20,520 bases of DNA from CAZYZQ01 sp964652075 (GCA_964652075.1 CAZYZQ010000034.1:1-20520); one strand, 5' to 3'; positions 7,597 to 14,576 are shown, counted from the first letter of the stretch. Notes: generated by a model not told the origin, from the letters alone. Program-made: numbers and translations.

Positions 7597-8529
7597 ATGA
7601 AAATTCTTGCGATTTCCGGCGGGTTTAAAAACGGCAGCAACGACGCCATGGCGCGCGAGGCGCTGATGGGCGCGAAGGAGGCCGGCGCTGAGGTCGAGTT
7701 CATCCGGCTTTTGGATCTGAATTTGAAGCCCTGCATGGGCTGCGTTGCCTGCACGAACAGCCTCATCAAGGGCGGCAACGGCGACTGCGTGATTAAAGAT
7801 GATATGGAGTGGCTCGACAACAAGATGCTCGACGCGGACGGCATCATTTTCGCCATGCCGATCTTTGAGGAGGGCGCGCCCGGCGTCATGCATGTGGTGC
7901 AGGACCGCCTGTGCGGCCCGGCGCACGATATCGGCATCAACTTTATTGCCAAGCAGATTGCGGAGCAGAACGGCCTGCCCGGCCCCGATCCGCGGAAGTT
8001 CAAAAAGAAGGTCATGTCCTCAATTGCCATCGGCGGCTCCGACTGGAACACCCGCGTCTCGTGCGATATGAACCTTGTGGCCATGTCCGCCAGCTGGAAG
8101 GTCATTGACGACGTCGTCTTCCCGTGGGCGAAGAGCATCATTCTCGACGATGAGAAGGTTGCCATCTGCCACCAGATCGGCGTGAATATCGCGGAGGCGG
8201 CGAAGGATATCGACGCGGCGGAGTTCAAGGGCGACCCGGGTGTCTGCCCGCTGTGCCACAGCCGGAACTTCTTTATCAAGGCTGACGGCAAGGCAATCTG
8301 CGAGGTCTGCGGCATGGAGGGCGAGCTTGCCATGCAGGACGGCAAAATGACCTTTACCGTCCCCGAGGAGCAGTATAAGCTGGCACATACGCTGATGCCC
8401 GGCAAGCTCAAGCACATGGACGATATCGGCCACTACGAGGGGCAGCTCAATGAGCAGAAGAAGACCCCGGAGTTCAAAGCGCGCAAGGCAAAGTACAACG
8501 AGTTCATTCAGGCGAGCAAGCCGGAATAA
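7597..8529 (+). CDS. Iron-sulfur flavoprotein (flavodoxin fold) with C-terminal zinc ribbon
   Basis: This 310-residue protein opens with a flavodoxin-like strand and phosphate loop (MKILAISGGFKNGSN) as in NADPH-dependent FMN reductases. Cys46, Cys49, Cys52 and Cys64 form CX2CX2CX11C, the kind of compact motif that holds a [4Fe-4S] cluster in iron-sulfur flavoproteins (Isf). FAMPIFEEGAPGVMHVVQDRL (about 88-108) lies where FMN-binding loops occur. The C-terminal part adds CPLC (217-220) and CEVC (235-238), a zinc-ribbon or rubredoxin-like knuckle not found in plain Isf. It would pass electrons between a donor such as ferredoxin or NADPH and an unknown acceptor in the cytoplasm. ATG 7597 follows GGGAGGA by 9 bases. 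It has its own promoter but follows the CGD-like pair, so it may supply or remove electrons in that pathway. Confidence 0.82.
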   Translation: MKILAISGGFKNGSNDAMAREALMGAKEAGAEVEFIRLLDLNLKPCMGCVACTNSLIKGGNGDCVIKDDMEWLDNKMLDADGIIFAMPIFEEGAPGVMHVVQDRLCGPAHDIGINFIAKQIAEQNGLPGPDPRKFKKKVMSSIAIGGSDWNTRVSCDMNLVAMSASWKVIDDVVFPWAKSIILDDEKVAICHQIGVNIAEAAKDIDAAEFKGDPGVCPLCHSRNFFIKADGKAICEVCGMEGELAMQDGKMTFTVPEEQYKLAHTLMPGKLKHMDDIGHYEGQLNEQKKTPEFKARKAKYNEFIQASKPE

Positions 8530-8550
8530 GAAAAAACCGTTTTACATCCC

Positions 8551-8579
8551 AGACGCCCGGTGCAGCGCATCGGGCGTCT
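8551..8579 (+). terminator. Hairpin after the flavoprotein gene (no U tract)
   Basis: AGACGCCCG (8551-8559) pairs with CGGGCGTCT (8571-8579) across an 11-base loop. No T run follows, so it may be a leaky or processing hairpin rather than a full terminator. The LacI gene has no clear promoter of its own here and may depend on read-through. Confidence 0.4.
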
Positions 8580-8592
8580 GCTGCGCACAGAC

Positions 8593-8610
8593 GTGAAACA
8601 ATTATGAAAC
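8593..8610 (+). promoter_or_regulatory. TGAAAC direct-repeat element upstream of lacI-type gene
   Basis: The 18-mer GTGAAACAATTATGAAAC holds two TGAAAC copies 10 bases apart. It lies just before the SD (AAGGAGG 8614-8620) of the LacI-type gene. A close match occurs at 9597-9614 immediately after that gene, with the same spacing. Confidence 0.35.
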
Positions 8611-8628
8611 AAAAAGGAGGCATGCAGA

Positions 8629-9600
8629 ATGCCGACCATTCGGGAACTGGCGAAGATGACGGGCATTTCGGCCGCGACCATCTCGCGCGTACTGAACAAC
8701 AATCCATGCGTATCGGAGGAGAATCGCCGGCGTGTTCTGGAGGCTGTGCGCAGCACAGGCTACGTGCTGCCCAAAAAACAGGACGCGCAGCCGATTATAC
8801 TGGCGATCTATGGGAGATTGACATTCTGGGAGGAGATGTACCAGGCCATTGCCGTCGAGGCAAAGCGGCTGGGCTATACCTCGCTGTCGTACTGCGTGCC
8901 GAAAATGCAGGGAAAATTCACCATCCGGGAGTTCGAGAAGGATGGGCTGCTGTTCAACCCGGATATTGCCGGCATCCTGCTCAGCGCGGTGGAGCTGGAG
9001 GTGCCGGAATACCGGCGGCTGCGCCAGCGCTATCCGATTGTGTTCACCGGAAATCCGATCCGTTTGCAGGGCGGTTGCGCCGTCTCGACGGACGATTTCC
9101 GGAGCACCTATAATCTGATGCTGCGTGTGCTGGATGAGGGGCGCACGCGGATTGGGGTGCTTGAGGCCAGCGGCTTCCGCCGGGATGTGGAGGTATTGCA
9201 GGCCGAGCGCCTGATGGGCGTGGAGCGGGCGCTGTATGAGCGCGGGCTGAAGCTGGCGGCAAAGTGGGAGGTGCCCGGAGCGGAGCAGGTGCAGGCGCTT
9301 GCGGCGCACATCGCCGCGCAGCCGGACCGGCCGGACTGCATCTTCTGTATGCACGCGGTGTATGCCATGGCGATGGCCGCGGGGCTGCGGGAGAACGGCG
9401 TGCGGGTGCCGGAGGATATTGCTATTTGCAGTTTTGATCTGGATCACTTCCCCAAAATAGAGAAGCAGGGCAGCTGGTATGTGCGGCAGAACTTCCGTGA
9501 GATCGGGCGCGAGAGCGTTCGGATGCTGGATGGACTGATCCACCACAGCTGCGCGGACGGCAAGCGGCTCTATCTTGACGGGATTGTGGAGCGGCGGTGA
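8629..9600 (+). CDS. LacI/GalR family transcriptional regulator
   Basis: The 323-residue protein has the LacI helix-turn-helix at residues 3-25 (TIRELAKMTGISAATISRVL), followed by the hinge region (VSEENRRRVLEAVRSTGYV) that inserts into the minor groove. The rest is a periplasmic-binding-protein-like sensor domain with the family's late motif, here IAICSFDLDHFPKIEKQGSW where most members have a form of VSVIGFDD. It should bind an operator as a dimer and respond to a sugar-like effector. ATG 8629 is 8 bases after AAGGAGG. Its place between the CGD-like genes and the first solute-binding protein suggests control of this module. It could act on inverted repeats at 5841-5858 or 9621-9635, but no direct evidence links them. 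Confidence 0.92.
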   Translation: MPTIRELAKMTGISAATISRVLNNNPCVSEENRRRVLEAVRSTGYVLPKKQDAQPIILAIYGRLTFWEEMYQAIAVEAKRLGYTSLSYCVPKMQGKFTIREFEKDGLLFNPDIAGILLSAVELEVPEYRRLRQRYPIVFTGNPIRLQGGCAVSTDDFRSTYNLMLRVLDEGRTRIGVLEASGFRRDVEVLQAERLMGVERALYERGLKLAAKWEVPGAEQVQALAAHIAAQPDRPDCIFCMHAVYAMAMAAGLRENGVRVPEDIAICSFDLDHFPKIEKQGSWYVRQNFREIGRESVRMLDGLIHHSCADGKRLYLDGIVERR

Positions 9601-9614
9601 AACATACGTGAAAC
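9597..9614 (+). promoter_or_regulatory. TGAAAC direct-repeat element downstream of lacI-type gene
   Basis: GTGAAACATACGTGAAAC overlaps the stop codon of the LacI-type gene and matches the element at 8593-8610 in 14 of 18 positions by direct alignment. Two TGAAAC units are spaced alike in both. Confidence 0.35.
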
Positions 9615-9620
9615 AAGATG

Positions 9621-9635
9621 ACATGTTGCACATGT
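9621..9635 (+). promoter_or_regulatory. Inverted repeat ACATGT-TGC-ACATGT (possible operator)
   Basis: Two ACATGT hexamers around a 3-base centre form a 15-base near-perfect palindrome. It lies about 85 bases upstream of the -35 element of the first solute-binding protein gene and just after the LacI-type gene. The size and symmetry suit a dimeric regulator. Confidence 0.4.
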
Positions 9636-9673
9636 TTCTTGACGAAAAAAATTCCGAAAAAACATGATAATTA

Positions 9674-9697
9674 CCAAAAAACGCGCGGTTTTTTTGG
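9674..9697 (+). terminator. Weak terminator after the lacI-type gene
   Basis: CCAAAAAAC (9674-9682) can pair with GTTTTTTTGG (9688-9697) around a GC loop, giving an AT-rich stem containing a seven-T run. This is marginal. Confidence 0.4.
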
Positions 9698-9720
9698 ACA
9701 AAAATCCATACAAGAGCCTG

Positions 9721-9749
9721 TTGACAAATGCGCGCGAAAAATGTAAATT
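9721..9749 (+). promoter_or_regulatory. Promoter of the first solute-binding protein gene
   Basis: TTGACA at 9721-9726, a 17-base spacer and TAAATT at 9744-9749. A short inverted repeat CGGG-CAAA-CCCG (9764-9775) lies just after the predicted transcription start near 9756. Confidence 0.75.
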
Positions 9750-9802
9750 AAAACCATCAAAGGCGGGCAAACCCGTCAAAACAGGAAAAGGAGAAGTTAC
9801 TT

Positions 9803-11434
9803 ATGAAGCGTTTGAAATCCATCCTTGCGCTGCTGCTTGTTGCTGCGCTGTGCCTGACGCTTCTGGCCGCCTGCGCGAAGTCGGAAAAGACCGACGAGAC
9901 GCCGAAGGACGACCAGCAGACCACGCCGGACACACCCGAGGAGTCCGGCGACGACCAGCCGGACGAACCCGATACGCCGGATGAGCCGGCAGAGCCGGCC
10001 GAACCGGAGGAGGAAGATGAGCCGGAGGAAATCGCGGAGATCGAGTTCTACCTCTGGGTCATCAACACCATCGAATCCGATACGGCCGATGAGATCGCGG
10101 CCGCGATGAATGAGATCACCGAGCCGGCGATCGGCGTCCATGTCAATCTCCACGCGATTCAGTCCGGCTCGTACAACCAGCAGTTGACCATGGCGATCTC
10201 CGGCGGCGAAACCGTCGACCTGTGCTCGGTGCTGTGCGTCCCGCCCGTCGATTTCCCGACGATGTATGCCGCAGGCCAGCTCATGAACATCGACGACCTG
10301 CTGAACGAGTATGCCCCCGAGCTGCTTGAGACGGTCGGCGATTATATGAATGCCTATCAGCTGGACGGCGGTACGTTCGGCGTGCCCTGCTACCGCAACT
10401 ACGCGGGCATCCAGTGGTGGATCATGCGTACCGACGTGCTGGAGGAGCTGGGCCTGACCGACGCCGCGACCAGCGTAACGACTTTTACGGAGATGGAGGA
10501 CATCCTCCAGCAGGTCAAGGACAATACCGACCTGTGGCCGATCGGCGGCAACCAGAGCGTGCTGTGGATGCCGACGGCTGCAACCGGCTGGTATCAGGAT
10601 GACTTCACCCAGTGGGACGCCTATGATCTGCTGGGCGACGGCCTTTATGTGGTTCACGCGGACGAGAACGGCGTTGTGACCAATGCCTTTGAATCCGACG
10701 GCTTCAAGTTCTGCTGCGAAAAGGCGCGCGACTGGTTCGACGCCGGGTATGTCTGGCCGGATTCACAGCTGGCGGGCGAGCATGTCGACACCACCATGAA
10801 GCAGGGCATCCTGTTCTCCGATATCCAGCCGGGCGAAATGGACACGGCTGTCCAGAAGAAGTCCTCCACGGGCTATGACATCACAATCACAAAGATGAGC
10901 GACTCCATGGTCGACACCGGCTCCGTTGTCAAGTTCGGCTGCGGCGTGCCGGTCACGGCAGCGGAGCCGGAGGCAGCGGTCAAGTTCCTGAATATGCTCT
11001 ACACCAGCAGCGAGCTGATGAACCTGCTTGACTGGGGCATCGAGGGCCGCGACTACTACATCACGGAAACCGGCGAGGCCGACTACATCGATGGCGACGC
11101 CAACGTGCCGTACCATGTACAGGACTTCATCTTCGGTAACTTCTTCCTGGTCGCTCCGTGGGCCGGCTCCGGCGCCGACTTCCGCGCAGAATCCATGGAG
11201 GTGCTGGAAAACACACCTGTCTCATGGTTCCTCGGCATGAGCTTCAACACGGGTGAGCTGAGCGACGAGATTGCCGCAATCACCGCTGTGAAAGATGAAT
11301 ACTACTACACGCTGACAACCGGCTCCTATACCGAGGAGCTGCATCAGGACTTCCTGAACAAGCTCAGCGCGGCCGGCGTCGACGACTATCTGGCAGAGGC
11401 TCAGAGACAGCTCGACGCATTCCTCGGCAAGTAA
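9803..11434 (+). CDS. Lipoprotein extracellular solute-binding protein 1 (ABC uptake)
   Basis: The 543-residue protein starts with a lipoprotein signal peptide (basic MKRLK, a hydrophobic core and the lipobox LAAC with Cys24), so it should be anchored to the outer face of the membrane. Residues about 25-78 form a Pro/Glu/Asp-rich tether (DEPDTPDEPAEPAEPEEEDE). The remainder is a family 1 carbohydrate-type binding protein. SGGETVDL (about 133-140), a Trp-rich middle (IQWWIMRTDVL) and the C-terminal stretch with GIEGRDYY and FFLVAPWAGSG resemble the DUF3502-type C-terminus of oligosaccharide-binding LplA/YtcQ-like proteins. No permease genes lie next to it. ATG 9803 follows AAGGAGA. A paralogue lies at 12882-14489. 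The ligand is unknown; a glycoside or oligosaccharide is plausible. Confidence 0.9.
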   Translation: MKRLKSILALLLVAALCLTLLAACAKSEKTDETPKDDQQTTPDTPEESGDDQPDEPDTPDEPAEPAEPEEEDEPEEIAEIEFYLWVINTIESDTADEIAAAMNEITEPAIGVHVNLHAIQSGSYNQQLTMAISGGETVDLCSVLCVPPVDFPTMYAAGQLMNIDDLLNEYAPELLETVGDYMNAYQLDGGTFGVPCYRNYAGIQWWIMRTDVLEELGLTDAATSVTTFTEMEDILQQVKDNTDLWPIGGNQSVLWMPTAATGWYQDDFTQWDAYDLLGDGLYVVHADENGVVTNAFESDGFKFCCEKARDWFDAGYVWPDSQLAGEHVDTTMKQGILFSDIQPGEMDTAVQKKSSTGYDITITKMSDSMVDTGSVVKFGCGVPVTAAEPEAAVKFLNMLYTSSELMNLLDWGIEGRDYYITETGEADYIDGDANVPYHVQDFIFGNFFLVAPWAGSGADFRAESMEVLENTPVSWFLGMSFNTGELSDEIAAITAVKDEYYYTLTTGSYTEELHQDFLNKLSAAGVDDYLAEAQRQLDAFLGK

Positions 11435-11440
11435 TTCCTG

Positions 11441-11479
11441 AATACGGCCCCGGCAATTCCGCCGGGGCCGTATTTTTTT
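11441..11479 (+). terminator. Strong terminator after solute-binding protein 1
   Basis: AATACGGCCCCGGC (11441-11454) pairs perfectly with GCCGGGGCCGTATT (11461-11474), followed by a T run to 11479. Confidence 0.95.
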
Positions 11480-11480
11480 G

Positions 11481-11509
11481 TTGCGTTTTTGCCGGATTAC
11501 CGTTATGAT
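11481..11509 (+). promoter_or_regulatory. Promoter of the ROK regulator gene
   Basis: TTGCGT at 11481-11486, a 17-base spacer and TATGAT at 11504-11509, starting directly after the upstream terminator's T run. Confidence 0.65.
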
Positions 11510-11536
11510 AGAGGAAAGGAACAAAGGGGGCAGACT

Positions 11537-12661
11537 ATGGAGGAAGAACTGATTCGCACAAAAGAAACCGGCTACGGAAGGATTGTGCGGCTTCTGTACC
11601 TGCGCGGCGAGATGACGCGTATGGAATTGCAGACGGAACTGGGGCTGAGCAAGCCGACTGTATTGCAGGCGGTCAAGGAACTGACGCAGGCGGGCATCCT
11701 GCGCAGCGGAAAGGCGCTGGCCTCCGACAAGGGGCGGCACCCGGTGACGCTCGTATTCCAGTATGAGTCGCGTCTCGGCGTCGGCGTGCGGGTGCTGCCG
11801 GACCGGCTGGAGATGGTGCTGGCGAACCTGAAGCTCATTGTTCACGCGCGCAAGACGGTGCTGCTGCCGCATACGGCGGAGCAGGAGCATGAGCCTGCGT
11901 TCTTCGACCGCCTGCGCGAGGAGGTCGACCGCTTTGTCGCGGAACAGAAGGTGCCGCCGGAGCAGTTCTGCGGCGCGGGATTTGCGCTGGAGGGCGAGAA
12001 CGACAACGAGGTCTGGCAGAGCGCCGGATGCGTCACGACCAAGGAGGAGATGCAGCGCCATTTCCCGTACCGCATCCAGTTCGGCCAGATGCGCACCATC
12101 ACAGGCTACGCGGAGCTGTGGAGCCGCGACCACAATATGGCGGCCTGCCTGATTGTCGGCAGCCATGTCCACTGCGTGCTGATGGCGTTTGGGCGGGTCA
12201 TCAACGGCATGATGCTGCCCGGCGGCAATATCGACCATCTGACGCTCTACCCTGGCGGGAAGAAGTGCGCCTGCGGGAGAAAGGGCTGCGTGGAGGCCTA
12301 CTGTACCACGGACCGGCTGCTCGGCGACCGGTTTGCCAATCTGGAGACGTTTTTCATGGCGCTGCGCAGCGGCGACGCGGCCTGCGGCAAGCTATGGGCG
12401 GATTATCTGGATAACCTGTCGCAGCTGATCGCGAATCTGGAGGAGTTTCTACAGTGGAAAATTGTGCTCTCCGGCGAGCTGGCCGACTGGCTGCGCTCTG
12501 ATTTTGAACTGCTCAAAGAGCTGGTCAGCCAGAAGCGCGGCCGGCGCGGCAGCAGCCGCCTGCGGCTCGGGCGGTTCGGCAGCGAGGGCGACGCGCTCGG
12601 CGCGGCGTTGCAGGTTTTGGAGTTCGCGCTCACCGGGCCGCATATGATGCAGGGGAAATAG
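11537..12661 (+). CDS. ROK family transcriptional regulator (NagC/XylR-like)
   Basis: The 374-residue protein has an N-terminal winged helix-turn-helix (about 27-56: MTRMELQTELGLSKPTVLQA). It is followed by a ROK (repressor/ORF/kinase) domain with the zinc-binding set His234, Cys244, Cys246 and Cys251 (CACGRKGCVEAYC). The sugar-contact motif GExGH of active ROK proteins reads GNIDH here. The usual catalytic Asp region (V-N-D-x-N-A) reads ITGYAELWSRDHNMAA, so kinase activity is unlikely and the sensor pocket is altered. It probably represses or activates genes in response to a sugar. ATG 11537 is 6 bases after AAAGGGGG; an upstream start at 11489 would precede the promoter's -10. It sits between the two paralogous solute-binding protein genes, its likely targets. 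Confidence 0.9.
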   Translation: MEEELIRTKETGYGRIVRLLYLRGEMTRMELQTELGLSKPTVLQAVKELTQAGILRSGKALASDKGRHPVTLVFQYESRLGVGVRVLPDRLEMVLANLKLIVHARKTVLLPHTAEQEHEPAFFDRLREEVDRFVAEQKVPPEQFCGAGFALEGENDNEVWQSAGCVTTKEEMQRHFPYRIQFGQMRTITGYAELWSRDHNMAACLIVGSHVHCVLMAFGRVINGMMLPGGNIDHLTLYPGGKKCACGRKGCVEAYCTTDRLLGDRFANLETFFMALRSGDAACGKLWADYLDNLSQLIANLEEFLQWKIVLSGELADWLRSDFELLKELVSQKRGRRGSSRLRLGRFGSEGDALGAALQVLEFALTGPHMMQGK

Positions 12662-12664
12662 AGG

Positions 12665-12699
12665 AACCGGGCGGTACAGTTTCGTGCCGCCCGGTTTTT
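12665..12699 (+). terminator. Terminator after the ROK gene
   Basis: AACCGGGCGG (12665-12674) pairs perfectly with CCGCCCGGTT (12687-12696), followed by a short T run to 12699. Confidence 0.9.
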
Positions 12700-12789
12700 A
12701 TGGATCAAAATATTAATTTTTTGTGAACACGTATAGAGATTCATGCTTTTTTAACAAGTCTGTAACGGACAATTTGGACGTTTTGTCAC

Positions 12790-12818
12790 TTGTGCAGGCG
12801 GATGCAATTTGGTAAAAT
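12790..12818 (+). promoter_or_regulatory. Promoter of the second solute-binding protein gene
   Basis: TTGTGC at 12790-12795, a 17-base spacer and TAAAAT at 12813-12818. The AT-rich stretch 12700-12790 before it contains no gene. Confidence 0.65.
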
Positions 12819-12824
12819 GCGTGT

Positions 12825-12842
12825 AGGTAAAATCACTTACCT
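12825..12842 (+). promoter_or_regulatory. Inverted repeat at transcription start of solute-binding protein 2
   Basis: AGGTAA (12825-12830) and TTACCT (12837-12842) are separated by AATCAC, a perfect 6-base inverted repeat. It covers the predicted transcription start, a classic place for a repressor operator. The neighbouring ROK regulator is the obvious candidate binder. Confidence 0.5.
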
Positions 12843-12881
12843 GAAATACCTGATTTTATAATGGAAAGGGAATGAGCAGCA

Positions 12882-14489
12882 ATGAAACATCTGAAGAAGC
12901 TCTTGGCGCTCCTGCTGGTTGCGGCGATGTGCCTTTGCCTGCTGGCCGCCTGCGCCAGCGAGAAGAAGGCGGACGAGTCGCAGGGCGAAGCGCCTGCCGA
13001 CAACAACGACGGCGAGCAGAACGACACCCCGGAGGAGAACGACGAGCCCGAGGAAAACGACGAGCCGGAAGAGGACGACGAGCCGGAGGAGATCGTGGAG
13101 ATCACCATGTACGGCATGGCGGCAATTCCGGAGGATCGTGTGCAGGCCGTGCAGGATGCGGTCAACGCGATCACCGAGCCGAAGATCGGCGTGCATGTCA
13201 ACATGCAGTTCTTTGAGTTCGGCAACTACAACACGCAGCTGAATTTGGCCATCTCCGGCGGCGAGACCGTCGATCTGGCGAACTTTGACCCGCTGCCCGG
13301 CGGCCCGCTGTCCACGCTGGTTGCCAACACGCAGGCCATGGATATCAAGGACATGCTCTATGAGTACGGCCCGGACATCGTGGCGGCGATTGAGGACTAC
13401 CTGAGCGCCTATACCTACGGCGACGGCATCTACGGCCTGCCGGCCCTGCGCCAGAAGGCCTCCAACCTGAGCATCGCCTACAACGCAGAGATGGCGCAGG
13501 AGCTCGGCATCACCGAGGCAATGGATTCGGCTGAGACCTGGGCGGACATTGAGGCGGCCTATGACGTGGTAAAGGAGAACCTGCCCGGCGTCTATCCGAA
13601 CGGCAACTCCCGCTATATCATGACCAGCTCATACTTCATTCTGGATTCCGACAAGATCGGCGCCACCCCGTTTGACTCGCTGGGCGACCAGATGTTCCTG
13701 GTCTACGGCAGCGAGGACGGCAAGGCCAGCAACCTGTACGAGAATGAGGACTACCTGAACGAGTTGCGGATGTTTGCAGACTGGTACAATGCCGGCTACA
13801 TCTATCCGGACACCCCGTACAACACGGATATCTCCGGCAACGACCTGCTGAAGAACAAGATGACCTTCTCGCAGTTCTCCGCCGGCGAGATCGGCGGCGA
13901 GTCCACCATGGAGTCCATGACCGGTCTTGATGTCACAATGAAGCCCATTGCGCAGGGCAACCTGACCACCACCGTTATGACGGTTTGGGGCAACTTCATC
14001 CCCTCCACGGCGGCAGAGCCGGAGGCGGCCATCAAGTTCCTCAATGAACTGTATGTCAACGAGGATCTGATGAACCTGATCGACAACGGTATCGAGGGCG
14101 AGGACTATGTCCTGAACGACGCGGGCGAGGCCTGCTACCCCGAGGGCGTTGATCCGTCTGCCGTCTATCACTACAGCGACTGGATGATCGGCAACTCCTT
14201 CCTGGTCCGCCCGTGGGAAGGTTCCGGCACCAACTTCCGTGAGGAAGCAAAGGCTGATCTGGAGAACTCCCTGTGCTCTCCGTTCCTCGGCTTCACGCTG
14301 GACACCTCCAACATCACAAACCTTGTTGGCGGCCTGTCCTCCGTCTCCGCTGAGTACCGCGGCTCTCTTGAGGGCGGCATGTACACGGATTCCCTGTGCG
14401 AGGAGTACATGAACAAGCTCGCGTCTGCGGAATTCCAGAGCTATCTGGATGAGATCCAGACCCAGCTTGACGCCTGGGTGAACAAGTAA
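12882..14489 (+). CDS. Lipoprotein extracellular solute-binding protein 2 (ABC uptake)
   Basis: The 535-residue protein is a paralogue of the one at 9803-11434. It shares the signal peptide layout and lipobox (LAAC, Cys24), an acidic tether, then ITEPKIGVHVNMQFFEFGNYNTQL and SGGETVDLANFDPLP, and the C-terminal GIEGEDYVLNDAG and GNSFLVRPWEGSG. The tether holds three near-identical acidic units (PEEN-DEPEEN-DEPEED-DEPEE, about residues 46-69). The ligand-facing middle differs clearly from paralogue 1 (for example GLPALRQKASNLSIAYN against GVPCYRNYAGIQWWIMR), suggesting a different ligand. The SD is weak (GGAAAGGGAA, rather far from ATG 12882). No permease or ATPase is adjacent, so a multi-purpose ABC core encoded elsewhere would be needed. 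Confidence 0.9.
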   Translation: MKHLKKLLALLLVAAMCLCLLAACASEKKADESQGEAPADNNDGEQNDTPEENDEPEENDEPEEDDEPEEIVEITMYGMAAIPEDRVQAVQDAVNAITEPKIGVHVNMQFFEFGNYNTQLNLAISGGETVDLANFDPLPGGPLSTLVANTQAMDIKDMLYEYGPDIVAAIEDYLSAYTYGDGIYGLPALRQKASNLSIAYNAEMAQELGITEAMDSAETWADIEAAYDVVKENLPGVYPNGNSRYIMTSSYFILDSDKIGATPFDSLGDQMFLVYGSEDGKASNLYENEDYLNELRMFADWYNAGYIYPDTPYNTDISGNDLLKNKMTFSQFSAGEIGGESTMESMTGLDVTMKPIAQGNLTTTVMTVWGNFIPSTAAEPEAAIKFLNELYVNEDLMNLIDNGIEGEDYVLNDAGEACYPEGVDPSAVYHYSDWMIGNSFLVRPWEGSGTNFREEAKADLENSLCSPFLGFTLDTSNITNLVGGLSSVSAEYRGSLEGGMYTDSLCEEYMNKLASAEFQSYLDEIQTQLDAWVNK

Positions 14490-14503
14490 TTCCCTATCAC
14501 TCG

Positions 14504-14536
14504 ACACGGGACCGCATTTGCGGCCCCGTGTTTTTT
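14504..14536 (+). terminator. Terminator after solute-binding protein 2
   Basis: ACACGGG.CCGC (14504-14515) pairs with GCGG.CCCGTGT (14520-14531) with one A-C mismatch, followed by a six-T run 14531-14536. Confidence 0.9.
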
Positions 14537-14540
14537 GCGC

Positions 14541-14571
14541 AAAAGAGGCGGCGCCCGGTCTGGGCGCCGCC
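14541..14571 (-). terminator. Terminator of the ldh-etf operon
   Basis: GGCGGCGCCC (14547-14556) pairs perfectly with GGGCGCCGCC (14562-14571). Read on the minus strand it is followed by TCTTTT, six bases after the dehydrogenase stop codon. Confidence 0.85.
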
Positions 14572-14576
14572 GGTTG

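Noticed and set aside
9645..9671. Possible promoter TTGACG...GATAAT after the LacI-type gene
   Set aside because: The spacer is about 21 bases, and a much better promoter lies at 9721-9749.
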